From assembly GCA_026712905.1 (NCBI GenBank), contig JAPOPM010000116.1, positions 1-50,088 of the forward strand: DNA of 50,088 nucleotides, in the 5' to 3' direction. This DNA comes from Deltaproteobacteria bacterium (lineage in GTDB: Bacteria; Desulfobacterota; Binatia; UBA9968; JAJDTQ01). Under the pieces are notes generated by a model, which saw nothing but the letters and a program-made list of their open reading frames with translations, had not been told where the DNA came from and did no database searches. How positions within the stretch are numbered: the first letter of the stretch is position 1; each line of letters begins with the position of its first letter. Shown here one piece after another: positions 27,981 through 37,128 of the stretch. The position numbers and the translations under genes are program-made.

Positions 27981-28217
27981 CTATCGGTGGCTCACGATGT
28001 AGTCGATGACGTCTTGCACGGTCTTGATCTTTTCGGCGTCCTCGTCCGAGATCTCCATCTCGTACTCTTCCTCCAACGCCATGACCAGCTCGACGATGTC
28101 CAGAGAATCGGCCCCCAGATCCTCGATGAACGAGGCTTCGGGACTGACTTCTCCGTCGCTCACTCCCAGTTGCTCACAGATGATCTCCTTGACCCTCGCC
28201 TCGACCTCTGTCGCCAT
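27981..28217 (-). CDS. acpP: Acyl carrier protein
   Basis: ACP carries growing acyl chains on a phosphopantetheine arm. The 78-residue acidic protein has the attachment serine in [16 protein letters not shown]. The ATG at 28217 is set by GAGGAGG upstream, and the first residues [20 protein letters not shown] are typical. The longer reading from 28304 is not family-like. It lies between fabG and glyA in the fatty-acid synthesis block. Confidence 0.98.
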   Translation of the reverse strand: MATEVEARVKEIICEQLGVSDGEVSPEASFIEDLGADSLDIVELVMALEEEYEMEISDEDAEKIKTVQDVIDYIVSHR

Positions 28218-28300
28218 CTTGTACCCTCCTCTTCGTATCCGTGCTCGTATTCGCGATGACGGGTGTCCCGCGCTCTCCGCCGGTGGCAAAATCACCAAAG

Positions 28301-29053
28301 TCACATATACAGGCCGCCGTTGACCGCGATGGTCTGCCCGGTGATGTACTCGCCCCCAGGTCCCGCCAGAAAAGCCACGGTTCGCGCAACGTCGTCGCCG
28401 CCGCCGAACCGTCCCAGGGGAATCGCCTCGAGATAACGGCCGCGGGTTTCCTCGTTCAGGCTGGCCGTCATCTCCGTTTCGATGAAGCCCGGTGCCACCG
28501 CGTTGACGGTAATGCCGCGCGGCGCGAGTTCCCGGGCCATGGACTTGGTGAACCCCTCGATGCCCGCCTTGGAAGCAGCATAAACCGACTGGCCAACGTT
28601 TCCCATTTGCCCGGCCACCGAGGTCAGGTTCACGATCCGTCCGTACCGTTGCCGGATCATCCTCCTCGCGGCCGCCTTGGTGCAGTGGAACAGGCCTCTC
28701 AGATTGACGTCGATGATCCGATCCCAGTCCGGGGACGATTGGCGCAGCAACAAACCGTCGCCGGTCACACCCGCATTGTTGATTAAAATATCAAGTTTTT
28801 CATGCCCGTCAATGATCCCCTTGACGGCCGCCTCCACCTCGTCCGCCCGTCCCACGTCGAAGGGTGCCAACTCGGCGCGACCGTTGTCGCTCAGAACTGC
28901 TTCCAGCACCTCCTCGGCCGCCGCGTGGTTCTCCCGGTAGTTGATGATGACCCGGGCGCCCAGCCCGGCCAGGCACAGGACCACCGCCCGTCCGATGCCC
29001 CTGCTCCCGCCCGTGACCAGCGCGACTCTGTCCGCCAACGGTGCCGCCGCCAT
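28301..29053 (-). CDS. fabG: 3-oxoacyl-ACP reductase
   Basis: FabG reduces 3-ketoacyl-ACP with NADPH in fatty acid elongation. The 250-residue short-chain dehydrogenase has the cofactor motif [11 protein letters not shown], the NNAG motif in [16 protein letters not shown], and the catalytic Ser-Tyr-Lys in [20 protein letters not shown]. The conserved end is [13 protein letters not shown]. The ATG at 29053, 5 nt after the fabD stop, is the family start; the longer in-frame reading runs backwards through fabD and is a shadow. Confidence 0.97.
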   Translation of the reverse strand: MAAAPLADRVALVTGGSRGIGRAVVLCLAGLGARVIINYRENHAAAEEVLEAVLSDNGRAELAPFDVGRADEVEAAVKGIIDGHEKLDILINNAGVTGDGLLLRQSSPDWDRIIDVNLRGLFHCTKAAARRMIRQRYGRIVNLTSVAGQMGNVGQSVYAASKAGIEGFTKSMARELAPRGITVNAVAPGFIETEMTASLNEETRGRYLEAIPLGRFGGGDDVARTVAFLAGPGGEYITGQTIAVNGGLYM

Positions 29054-29058
29054 GCCCG

Positions 29059-30006
29059 TCAGGCCCCCAGCTCCGTCACGAGCTTGTCCACGTCCTCGGG
29101 CGCTTCCACGTGGAGGTTGTGCACGCCCCGGTCGATGCGTCGGATGAGTCCCGAGAGGACCCTGCCGGGACCGATTTCCACGGCGCGCTCGCAACCAAGC
29201 TCCACCAGCGCGCGCACCGACTCGTCCCAGCGAACCGGCGCCACCACCTGCTCCACCAGCAGGGGTTTCACCCGCGCCGGGTCCGCGTTCACCGCCGCCT
29301 CGACGTTGGTGACGACTCCCACCGACAAGGGACGCACCGCCACGGCCTCCAGCACCTCGCGCAAACCCTCGGCCGCGGGTTTCATCAACGCGCAGTGGAA
29401 CGGCGCGCTCACCGCCAGCTCCACCACCTTGCGCGCGCCCCGTTCGCGTGCCAGTTGGGCGGCCCGTCGCACGGCCGCGCACGCGCCGGACACCACCACC
29501 TGCCCGCCGCCGTTCAGGTTGGCCGGGGCCACCACCTCGCCGTCCGCCGCCTCGGCGCAGATCCCCTCCACGGCGGCGGCCTCCAGCCCGAGAATGGCGG
29601 CCATGCCGCCCTCGCCCTCGGGTACGGCCTGCTGCATCAGACGGCCCCGCTCCCGCACCACCCGCGCCGCGTCCGCCAGCCCGAGCGCGCCCGCGCACAC
29701 CAGGGCGCTGTACTCTCCGAGGCTGTGCCCCGCCACCCAGGCGGGCTTGAGACCGCACTGGCCTTCCAGCACCCGCAGCGCCGCCACGGACACTGTCAGG
29801 ATCGCGGGTTGCGTGTTTTCCGTTCGGTTGAGGTCGGCCTCGGGACCGTGGAAGCAGAGCTCCCGCAAGCCGAAACCCAAGGCATCCTCCGCCTCTTCAA
29901 AGACGGCCGCGGCCTCGGGGAACCGGTCGCACAAGGCTTGGCCCATGCCCACGTACTGGGAACCCTGCCCGGGAAAGACGAAAGCGGTTCGAGTCTGCTC
30001 CTTCAC
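29059..30006 (-). CDS. fabD: Malonyl-CoA:ACP transacylase
   Basis: FabD loads malonyl groups onto ACP. The protein has FVFPGQGSQYVGMG, the catalytic serine in GHSLGEYSALV, the active-site His in SAPFHCALM, and the closing VEIGPGRVLSGLIRRI. The GTG at 30006 gives a normal N-terminus (VKEQTRTAFVFPGQ); a TTG at 30015 overlapping the plsX stop is the alternative. It lies directly after plsX, where fabH is usually found between them; fabH is absent here. Confidence 0.96.
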   Translation of the reverse strand: MKEQTRTAFVFPGQGSQYVGMGQALCDRFPEAAAVFEEAEDALGFGLRELCFHGPEADLNRTENTQPAILTVSVAALRVLEGQCGLKPAWVAGHSLGEYSALVCAGALGLADAARVVRERGRLMQQAVPEGEGGMAAILGLEAAAVEGICAEAADGEVVAPANLNGGGQVVVSGACAAVRRAAQLARERGARKVVELAVSAPFHCALMKPAAEGLREVLEAVAVRPLSVGVVTNVEAAVNADPARVKPLLVEQVVAPVRWDESVRALVELGCERAVEIGPGRVLSGLIRRIDRGVHNLHVEAPEDVDKLVTELGA

Positions 30007-30011
30007 CGTTC

Positions 30012-30998
30012 TCAACCAAGCGCGCTCACGATCTCTCTGTTGACGTCCTGCGAGACGGCCTCGGCCGCGACCCGCACGGCGTTCTTGATGGCCTTCGCGG
30101 ACGAGCCCCCGTGCGCGACGATGGCGATGCCGTTCAAGCCGATCAGCGGCGCGCCGCCGTAGTGCGCGTAGTCGAGACGGTCGTAGGCGCGTCTTATGGC
30201 GCCTCGGCTCAACAGGTACCCCAGGCGGCTCGACAGGCTGCTGCGGAACGCTTCCTTGAGCACCGTGGAAACGAACTGTCCGAGACCCTCCATGGTCTTC
30301 AGCGCGACGTTGCCGGTGAAGCCGTCACAGACCACGACCTCGACCCGGCCGTTCGTGATGTCCCGGCCCTCCACGTAACCCACGAAGTTCAGGTCCGAAC
30401 CCCGCAACTCGCCAAGCGCCTCGCGCGTGAGGTCATTGCCCTTGCTTTCCTCCTCGCCGTTGCTCAGGACACCGACCCGCGGGCGGGCGATGCCGAGAAT
30501 CTTCTCCGAGTAAATGGCTCCCATATGCGCGAACTGCACGAGTTGCCGGGGCTTGCAGTCGGTGTTGGCACCCCCGTCCACCAGCACGGTGCCGCCGGAC
30601 AGGGACGGGCTCACCGCCAGGATCGCCGGCCGGTCCACGCCGGGCAACCGCCCCAGTACGAACATGCCGATGGCCAACATGGCCCCGGAATTCCCCGCGC
30701 TTACCACCGCGTCCCCTTCCCCGGCCTTCAGCCGGTCGAAGGCGGCCCTCATGGTGGAATCCTTCTGTTTCAGGGCGCGGCTGGGCGAGTCTTGCATGCC
30801 GATGAACGTCGCCGCGGACAGCACGCGTACGGCCGCCGGGTCGTACTTGCGGCTCGACAGCTCGGACTCCACGGCGTGCCCCTGGCTGACCAGGGTCACC
30901 TCCACCCCATACTCCTCCGCCGCCTCCAGAGCTCCGTCCACGACGACACTCGGGCCGTGGTCACCGCCCATCGCGTCAACGATAATCCGCCGCATCAC
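30012..30998 (-). CDS. plsX: Phosphate acyltransferase PlsX
   Basis: PlsX makes acyl-phosphate from acyl-ACP for phospholipid synthesis. The 328-residue protein opens IIVDAMGGDHGPSVVVDGAL and has GNSGAMLAIGMFVLGRLPGV, DGGANTDCKPRQLVQFA, VGLSNGEEESKGNDL-like sequence and VVVCDGFTGNVALKTMEG, all family hallmarks. The start is GTG at 30998 or, more likely, the ATG three bases later. It follows rpmF as in most bacteria. Confidence 0.97.
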   Translation of the reverse strand: MMRRIIVDAMGGDHGPSVVVDGALEAAEEYGVEVTLVSQGHAVESELSSRKYDPAAVRVLSAATFIGMQDSPSRALKQKDSTMRAAFDRLKAGEGDAVVSAGNSGAMLAIGMFVLGRLPGVDRPAILAVSPSLSGGTVLVDGGANTDCKPRQLVQFAHMGAIYSEKILGIARPRVGVLSNGEEESKGNDLTREALGELRGSDLNFVGYVEGRDITNGRVEVVVCDGFTGNVALKTMEGLGQFVSTVLKEAFRSSLSSRLGYLLSRGAIRRAYDRLDYAHYGGAPLIGLNGIAIVAHGGSSAKAIKNAVRVAAEAVSQDVNREIVSALG

Positions 30999-31028
30999 GC
31001 ACAGGGGACAGGCGCACTCGAGAGCACC

Positions 31029-31211
31029 CTAGGTGTCTTCGCCGGTCGTGACCGGCCGCGCCTTGTAGTAGCCGCAGGCCGCGCAGACCCGGTGCCTCAG
31101 CATCGCCGCGCCGCAGCGGGAGCAAGTGACCCACTGCGGGACCGCGATGGCGTCATGGGCGCGGCGCTTGTTGCGCTTGCTGTTGGAGGTTCTTCTCTTG
31201 GGTACGGGCAT
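31029..31211 (-). CDS. rpmF: 50S ribosomal protein L32
   Basis: A 60-residue L32 protein. The start MPVPKRRTSNSKRNKRRAHD is diagnostic. The zinc-binding form is present, with CSRC and CAAC pairs (CSRCGAAMLRHRVCAACGYY). The ATG at 31211 is preferred over long readings that run through the upstream gene. It lies between the DUF177 gene and plsX, the common order. Confidence 0.98.
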   Translation of the reverse strand: MPVPKRRTSNSKRNKRRAHDAIAVPQWVTCSRCGAAMLRHRVCAACGYYKARPVTTGEDT

Positions 31212-31243
31212 GTCTTCATCCTGTGTTTGCCGGCGTGCCGGCG

Positions 31244-31765
31244 CTACGGCCGGTCCGGCCGGAGGTTGCGAAAAACGGCCATGCGGAGATCCCCCGGCGA
31301 CGTGCACCCGCACGTGGTCCGGTTCAACTCGGCGCCGCAGTCGGGGCACAGGCCGCGGCAATTGTCACTGCACAGGGGCCGGAGGGGCAGGGCGAGCAAC
31401 GTCTGCTCACGGACGAAGGGCGAGAGGTCGATGTCCTCCCCGGTGTAGAAGCTCAAGCCCATTTCGTCCGCCGTAAGCTCCATGTTCTTATTAGTCGGAA
31501 GGGGGTCCGGGGTCAATACGAAGTCGAAGGATTTTTCAATAATGAAGCCGCAATCCTCCAGGCAGCGGCCGCACTCGGCTCGCGCCGCTCCCTTGAGGCT
31601 CCCGTGGAAGAATATTTCCCGTCCCGACCGATAGTAGGTGACGTCGACCTGGACCGGCGACGGGAAGCGGACCGTGGCCCAGGCTTCTTCCCCAACGATG
31701 TCGAGGGGTTCGGTGAAGCGGGTCTCCCTGGGTACGGTCTCGATTCGGCTAAGAGGGATCTTCAA
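31244..31765 (-). CDS. DUF177 (YceD-like) protein
   Basis: A protein of about 173 residues of the DUF177/YceD family, which accompanies rpmF almost universally and is needed for normal 23S rRNA accumulation in studied bacteria and plants. Seen are the family's paired Cys motif ECGRCLEDC and a C-terminal zinc-like cluster CSDNCRGLCPDCGAELNRTT with a further CGC. The start is likely the TTG at 31765, which has GGAG five bases upstream (LKIPLSRIETVPRE); the ATG at 31804 is an alternative with a poorer ribosome-binding site. Co-transcribed with rpmF. Confidence 0.85.
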   Translation of the reverse strand: MKIPLSRIETVPRETRFTEPLDIVGEEAWATVRFPSPVQVDVTYYRSGREIFFHGSLKGAARAECGRCLEDCGFIIEKSFDFVLTPDPLPTNKNMELTADEMGLSFYTGEDIDLSPFVREQTLLALPLRPLCSDNCRGLCPDCGAELNRTTCGCTSPGDLRMAVFRNLRPDRP

Positions 31766-31957
31766 GGCGGCTCCAGTCAAACGATCTTCATAGCTGGCAG
31801 GCATCAAGCCTGTCAATCTCCGGAGCCCCTGCACGGGCGCGCCTTGTGTACGTGAATCGTTTCTGCTAACGCATGAGTCCGTGAGATTTTCCCCGCATCT
31901 CCGGAACGCCGGGCGTCGAGGCCGCGCCCGCTGGCGCAACTGCGTCGGAGGCGACGC

Positions 31958-32881
31958 GTGAACGCCCGTCTCGGACTCGTGCACGCGGTGTTGCTCGCCA
32001 CGGCAGACCTCAACACCACGGTGCCGGCACAGCATCCTTCCGCGCGGAACCTTGGCACCGAGCGCATGGGCTCGGGGACGATCGTCGACGCCGACGGCGT
32101 CATTCTCACGGTCAACTACGTCGTCAACGGCGCCGACTCCATCACCGTGACGCTCGCGGACGGGAAGCAATACCCCGGGCAGCTCATGGCCCAGGACTTC
32201 GACAGCGGCATCGCCCTGGTCAAGATCGACGCCCACGACCTGCCCTTCCTGCGCCCGGCGGAGACCCTGACCGTGGGGCAGCCGGCCTTCATGATCGCCA
32301 GTAGCGGACAGCACAACCGGCGCGTCAGCGACGGCAACGTGACGTCGCTGGAAGGCTACGACGGACAGTGGGAGTACATGCTGGAGAAGTCCATCCGTGT
32401 GAGCGCCTTCAATCCGGGCTTCGGCGGCGGCACCCTGGCGGACTCCCGCGGACGGTTGCTGGGAGTCGTCTCGCTGAACCTCAACGACATCGGAAAATTC
32501 ACCATGGCCATCCCGGTGGAGTACTACCTTCGGGACGCGGACGAGCTGCGAAACCTGGGCCGGGTGCGCAGTCGCCCCGCGCGGCCCTGGCTCGGGCTCT
32601 ACTCACAGGCCATGGGCGGTCACGTGCTCATCACCGGAGTCACCCCGTCCGGACCCGCGGAGAAAGCGGGGCTCAAGCAGGGCGACATCGTCCTGGCCGT
32701 GGAGCGGCAGGAGGTACAGACCCGGCCCCAGCTCTACCGGGAGGTGTGGAAGAAACAGGCCGGCGACGTCATCACTTTCCGCGTGATCCGGGGCGACGGC
32801 TCCATGGACGTTCAGGTTCCCAGCATCGATCGCTGGGACCGCAACCAGAACAACCCTCCGGGGGGCCAGGCCGGCGCCTGA
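31958..32881 (+). CDS. HtrA-like PDZ pseudoprotease
   Basis: A 307-residue protein with the trypsin-like fold of DegP/HtrA and a C-terminal PDZ domain (about 205-295, GVTPSGPAEKAGLKQGDIVL). Alignment by eye to the HtrA motifs shows that all three catalytic residues are replaced. ILTNNHVV is ILTVNYVV (His to Tyr54), RTDLAVLKI is DSGIALVKI (Asp to Gly84), and INPGNSGGPL is FNPGFGGGTL (Ser to Gly156). It cannot be a serine protease by the normal mechanism and is probably a peptide-binding or chaperone-like protein. The GTG start has GGAGG at 31947-31951. The N-terminal 18 residues are a weak export signal, so location is uncertain. Probably co-transcribed with ybgC. Confidence 0.85.
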   Translation: MNARLGLVHAVLLATADLNTTVPAQHPSARNLGTERMGSGTIVDADGVILTVNYVVNGADSITVTLADGKQYPGQLMAQDFDSGIALVKIDAHDLPFLRPAETLTVGQPAFMIASSGQHNRRVSDGNVTSLEGYDGQWEYMLEKSIRVSAFNPGFGGGTLADSRGRLLGVVSLNLNDIGKFTMAIPVEYYLRDADELRNLGRVRSRPARPWLGLYSQAMGGHVLITGVTPSGPAEKAGLKQGDIVLAVERQEVQTRPQLYREVWKKQAGDVITFRVIRGDGSMDVQVPSIDRWDRNQNNPPGGQAGA

Positions 32882-32939
32882 CCGGCGCCTCCCGTCTCCC
32901 ATCCGGCGTACAGGCCGCCCTTCCGAGACGACGCGCCTC

Positions 32940-33344
32940 GTGAAGAACATCACCACCTACCGGGTAATCTACGGCGACACCGACCAGATGGGTGTCGCCT
33001 ATTACGCCAACTATCTCCGCTGGTTCGAAATCGGCAGGACCGAGTTCATGCGCCAGGCGGGCATTCCCTACGACCAGGCGGAACGCGACGGGATCTTTTT
33101 CCCGGTGACGGAAGTCCAGTGCCGTTACCGCAAACCGGCCCTCTACGACAACCTGCTGTGGATCGAGACCACCATCGAATCGCTCAGCCCCGTGGCGGTG
33201 AGGTTCCATTATCGCATCGGCCTGGAGGGAGACCGCACCGCGCTGGCGTCCGGCTGGACGAAGCACGCGTGCCTCGGCCGTGAACGCAGGCTGACGCCCC
33301 TGCCCGACGCCTACGCGCGCCTGCTCGGGCTTACCGGGAACTAG
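32940..33344 (+). CDS. ybgC: Acyl-CoA thioesterase, YbgC/4-HBT family
   Basis: A 134-residue hotdog-fold thioesterase. The active-site motif YGDTDQMGVAYYANYLRWFE carries the catalytic Asp of the YbgC/4-hydroxybenzoyl-CoA type. ARxxYxxP-like CRYRKPALYDNLLWIET follows. YbgC normally sits before tolQRA; no tol genes are present here. It hydrolyses short acyl-CoA or acts on acyl-ACP in phospholipid metabolism. Starts with GTG at 32940, 58 bp after the pseudoprotease gene. Confidence 0.9.
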   Translation: MKNITTYRVIYGDTDQMGVAYYANYLRWFEIGRTEFMRQAGIPYDQAERDGIFFPVTEVQCRYRKPALYDNLLWIETTIESLSPVAVRFHYRIGLEGDRTALASGWTKHACLGRERRLTPLPDAYARLLGLTGN

Positions 33345-33378
33345 GCTCCTGTCCGAGGACCCCCTGTTCCGGGAAGAG

Positions 33379-34713
33379 TCAGCGCGCCGGCTCCGCCGCG
33401 GCGTGGGCGCCGGCGCCGGTCTCGAACCCGGGGAGGCCGTAGGTTTCCGCGACGCGCCGCAAGAGCGCGACATTGTCCGCGTGACCCGTCATCCGCGCGC
33501 GCACGCGGCCGCGAATGGGACGGCCCATGAGCGAGAAGTCGCCGACGATATCCAGTATCTTGTGACGCACGAATTCATCGTCGAAGCGCAGGGAGGTGTT
33601 GATCACGCGCTCGTCGTCGATGAGAATGCAGTTCCCGAGGCGGCCCCCCTTGATCAAGCCCATCCGTTCGAGCTTCTCGAAATCGCGCAAGAAGCCGAAG
33701 GTCCGCGCCGGGGCGATCTCATCCCGGAACGACGCCGCTCCGCCGTGGACGTAGACGTATTCCTGAGCCCCCACGGGACTCGGATACCGCAGGCGGTAGT
33801 CCACCGTGAAGACGTCGGCCGGTTCGATGAGGATCTCCTCCGGCCCGTCTCCGGTCACGCTCAGGGTCCGATCGATGACGATCTCGGGGCACGCCGCCTC
33901 CTGCTCCTCCACCCCGGCCTCCTCGATCAGGCGGCAGAACTCGATGGCCGAGCCGTCCATGATGGGGATCTCGCCGTACATCTTGATCAACAGGTTGGTG
34001 ATGCCGTAGGCGTAAAGGGCCGCCATCAAGTGCTCCACGGTGCCCACCACCACGGCGCCGCGGCGCAACGACGTGGCGAAATCGGTGGAGCGCACGAAGT
34101 CCAGGTGGGCGGGGACCGTGGCGTCGCCGGAGATGCCCCCGAAGTGAATGCCGCTGTTCTCCGGCAACGGGTGCAGGATGACGCCGGTGTTGACGCCCGA
34201 ATGCAGCCCCAGGCCGCATGCCACGACGCTCTTCTTGAGGGTCTTCTGGGGCGCGCCGCCGTTCGCGGAACCAGCCCCGGACGACGCTCCCGCGGCCCAG
34301 CGCAGCCGCAACTGCTGCTCCGCCACCGGACCCTCCCGCCGCGCATCGCCGCAGGCGCGCTTGATGGTGGCCAGCAGCCCGTCCAGGGAGAGCGGCTTCT
34401 CGATGAAGTCGAAGGCGCCGAGCTTGGTGGCGGTCACCGCGGTGTGGATGCTCCCGTGGCCGGATATCATGATGACGCGCGCGTCCGGGTGCACGCTCTT
34501 GATCTGCTTGAGCAGCACGATACCGTCCATCTCGGGCATCCAGATGTCCAGCAGAATCACGTCCGGGGCCTCCTGCGCCACCAGGTGCAGGACCTCGGAG
34601 CCCTCGGTTGCCGCGATCACGCGGTAGCCCTCGTCGGCGAGTATCTCCCGCACGGTTTCGCGGATGACGTCCTCGTCGTCCACCACCAGCACGGTTCGTT
34701 GCGCTGCCTGCAT
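33379..34713 (-). CDS. lpxC: Response-regulator receiver fused to LpxC deacetylase
   Basis: A 444-residue fusion. Residues 1-120 are a CheY-type receiver with acidic pocket Asp12/Asp13, phospho-acceptor Asp56 (DVILLDIWMPEMDG), Ser84 and Lys106 (FDFIEKPLS), most like NtrX/NtrC receivers. A linker rich in Ala/Gly/Ser leads to a complete LpxC from about 155 (PQKTLKKSVVACGLGLHSGV). Zinc and catalytic residues are kept: VEHLMAAL (Glu227, His228), MDGSA, RHKILDIVGD (His384, Asp388) and GHADN (His411). LpxC performs the committed, zinc-dependent deacetylation of UDP-3-O-acyl-GlcNAc in lipid A synthesis. The ATG at 34713 follows GGAGG; a GTG at 34731 is possible. It lies 51 bp after the histidine-kinase gene, its likely phosphodonor. 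Confidence 0.93.
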   Translation of the reverse strand: MQAAQRTVLVVDDEDVIRETVREILADEGYRVIAATEGSEVLHLVAQEAPDVILLDIWMPEMDGIVLLKQIKSVHPDARVIMISGHGSIHTAVTATKLGAFDFIEKPLSLDGLLATIKRACGDARREGPVAEQQLRLRWAAGASSGAGSANGGAPQKTLKKSVVACGLGLHSGVNTGVILHPLPENSGIHFGGISGDATVPAHLDFVRSTDFATSLRRGAVVVGTVEHLMAALYAYGITNLLIKMYGEIPIMDGSAIEFCRLIEEAGVEEQEAACPEIVIDRTLSVTGDGPEEILIEPADVFTVDYRLRYPSPVGAQEYVYVHGGAASFRDEIAPARTFGFLRDFEKLERMGLIKGGRLGNCILIDDERVINTSLRFDDEFVRHKILDIVGDFSLMGRPIRGRVRARMTGHADNVALLRRVAETYGLPGFETGAGAHAAAEPAR

Positions 34714-34764
34714 CGTTTGTGAATCCTCCACTGGTGTGGTGTTCCCGCCTTCCGCGCTCCCGCG

Positions 34765-37011
34765 TCAGGACGCCTCGCTCGCGCGGATGTCGAGCGGCTC
34801 GACCTGCGCGGCCGCCGGCAACTCGATGATGAAGCGCGTGCCGCGGGGCTGGTTCTGGCGCACGCGGATGTATCCCCGGTGGTCGGCGACGATGGTGCCG
34901 ACGATCGAAAGGCCCAGGCCCGTGCCGTCCTCCTTGGTCGAATAGTACGGCTCGAAGATCCGCCCCCGTTCCTCACGGGCGATGCCCTCGCCCTCGTCCG
35001 CCACCTCCAGCCGCACCATGCCGAAGGCTTCGTCGAAGCGCGTGGCGATCTCGACGCGTCCGCCGCCTTTGAGGGACGCCACCGCGTTGTCCAGCAGGTT
35101 GAACAAGGCGCGCTTGATCTGCTCGCGGTCCAGCTCCACCAACGGAATGGTATCCTGCTCCGAGAAATCGAACTCGACCTCCCGGTGACCCTCCTTGAAA
35201 AGGAACAGCGCTTCCCGCACCACGTCGTTCAAATCGTCGGGGCCAAGCTTCGCGGTGGGCAGCCGCGCAAAGTTCGAGAACTCGTTCACCAGGGTCTTGA
35301 GCTCCTCCACCTGCCGGATGATGGTGGACGTGCACTTGTCGAGCACCGCGCCGTCTCCGTCCAGGACGTTCTCGTAACGCTTGCGCAGGCGCTGTGCCGA
35401 GAGCTGGATCGGCGTCAGCGGGTTCTTGATCTCGTGGGCGATGCGCCGCGCCACCTCGCGCCACGCTTCCACCCGCTGCACGCTCTGGATCTCGGTGAGG
35501 TCTTCCATGAACACCATCACCCCGAGCGTGCGGCCCTCGTCGTCGCGCAGATCGGCGGCCACGGTCATGAGCATCCGCGCCCGCTCGGCACCGCCGACAC
35601 GCACCCCGCACTCCACCGCGACGCCGTCCTTTACCTGCTCGATGACGTCGAGCAGGGGCTGCAGCTCCGGTGCTCCCAGCGCCTCCTCGTAGCGCCGGTG
35701 CAGGATGTCCGCGGCGCGCAGGTCCAGGATCTGCTCCGCGGCCTTGTTGACGATGGTCACCTTCCCGGACCGGTCCACCGAGATCACCCCGGCGGTGATG
35801 TTGGCGAGCAGCGTCTCCATGTATTGCCGGCGCTGCTCCAGCTCGGAGTGGGTGTGCTTGAGGTCCTCGGTCATCTGGTTGAACGAGGCCACCAGGGTGC
35901 CGATCTCGTCGTCGCCGCCGCTCTCGATGCGGTAGTCCAGGTTGCCGTGGGCGACTTCGTGCGTGCCCTCCGCCAACTGCTGGATCGGTACCGTGATCCC
36001 CTTGGCCAGCGCAAAGCCGAACCACGAAGCCGCGAAGATCATGACCAGCGTGATGAGCAGCAGCGTCAGCATGTACGCGTTCTTCACCGGCTCGTTGAGG
36101 ATGGCCATGTGCTTGTACTCTTCGTACGATCGGGAGATCGCCCGCGCCTTCTTGCTGACGCTCACGGGCACGAAGAAGTCCGCCACCACCGCTCCGATGA
36201 TGCGCCGGCCCTCGCCGTAGACCGGCACCGCGCCGCGCAGCACGTCGCCGTCGCCCAACGTCTCGCTCCGGGTCACCTCGAGGCCGCGCAACGCGCTGTC
36301 GAGAAAATCCGCCCGGGGCCGGACCGTCACTCCGGTGGGGACCTGGTCGTTGAACGCCTTCACCAGCGCGGTCCCGTCGGGCTTGTAGACCTCCACCGTG
36401 CCGAGGTTGTATTCTCGCTGCTTCTCCTCCACCAGACGCTTCAACCCGTCGAGGCCTTGCGGCTCGAAGAGTTTCGCGTCGCCGATGCGGTGGCTTAGCT
36501 CGCGCGCGAAGAAAAGCGCGTTGTCGGCCGAGTTCTGGTAGTAGGTGGAGCTGATGTCGAGGGAGCCCCTGAGGGCGTTGACCACCTGGGCGTCGAACCA
36601 TTTGTCCACCGATCGCGTCACCAGGCTTCCGGCGGTCAGGAACAGGAACACGGTGGGCACCAGCGACAGACCGATGAACGCGAACACCAGGCGGGCCTGG
36701 AGGCGGGAGCCCAGGATGCGCCGGCGCCGGTCCAGCACCAGCTTCAGGAGGTTCCGCACCACCAGGAACACCAGCAACACCAGCAGGATGATGTTGAGGT
36801 TGACCAGCAGGAAGAACGCGATATTGCTGACGAGGGTGTAGTCCGCGGAAACGTCCGGAAGGATGTCCTCGAAGAACGCGAACAGCAGGATCAACAGGGC
36901 GGCGATGAGGATCAACCACCCCTCGCGCCGGCGCCGTCTGCGTTCCGCGGATTGCAGCGCCTGCGCCCGTTCTTCGTCGGCCTTGGCTGTGCTGCTCATT
37001 GGAGTGGCCAT
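34765..37011 (-). CDS. NtrY-like membrane sensor histidine kinase
   Basis: A 748-residue kinase. Hydrophobic segments lie near residues 32-47, 61-86, 108-127 and 311-336, with an extracytoplasmic sensor domain between the last two (130-310). A HAMP domain (about 335-385), PAS domain (about 395-505), HisKA (RIAHEIKNPLTPIQLSAQR, His526) and HATPase (LLDNAVAS, DEGEGI, FEPYYSTKEDGTGLGL) follow. This is the architecture of NtrY-type kinases. NtrY is normally followed by NtrX (receiver-AAA+-Fis); here the next gene is receiver-LpxC. The ATG at 37011 is chosen; a GTG at 37062 and ATG at 36999 are in frame. It is upstream and on the same strand, so kinase and regulator form one operon. Confidence 0.92.
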   Translation of the reverse strand: MATPMSSTAKADEERAQALQSAERRRRRREGWLILIAALLILLFAFFEDILPDVSADYTLVSNIAFFLLVNLNIILLVLLVFLVVRNLLKLVLDRRRRILGSRLQARLVFAFIGLSLVPTVFLFLTAGSLVTRSVDKWFDAQVVNALRGSLDISSTYYQNSADNALFFARELSHRIGDAKLFEPQGLDGLKRLVEEKQREYNLGTVEVYKPDGTALVKAFNDQVPTGVTVRPRADFLDSALRGLEVTRSETLGDGDVLRGAVPVYGEGRRIIGAVVADFFVPVSVSKKARAISRSYEEYKHMAILNEPVKNAYMLTLLLITLVMIFAASWFGFALAKGITVPIQQLAEGTHEVAHGNLDYRIESGGDDEIGTLVASFNQMTEDLKHTHSELEQRRQYMETLLANITAGVISVDRSGKVTIVNKAAEQILDLRAADILHRRYEEALGAPELQPLLDVIEQVKDGVAVECGVRVGGAERARMLMTVAADLRDDEGRTLGVMVFMEDLTEIQSVQRVEAWREVARRIAHEIKNPLTPIQLSAQRLRKRYENVLDGDGAVLDKCTSTIIRQVEELKTLVNEFSNFARLPTAKLGPDDLNDVVREALFLFKEGHREVEFDFSEQDTIPLVELDREQIKRALFNLLDNAVASLKGGGRVEIATRFDEAFGMVRLEVADEGEGIAREERGRIFEPYYSTKEDGTGLGLSIVGTIVADHRGYIRVRQNQPRGTRFIIELPAAAQVEPLDIRASEAS

Positions 37012-37128
37012 ACCCGCTGCCCTGGTGCGTTGCGTCACACCAGGCACGGAATACGAATGCACGGCATCACACTAACGTTTCCACCGGCAAAGCACAAAGG
37101 AAATGAGCACAAGCGCCTCGCGCGCCGC

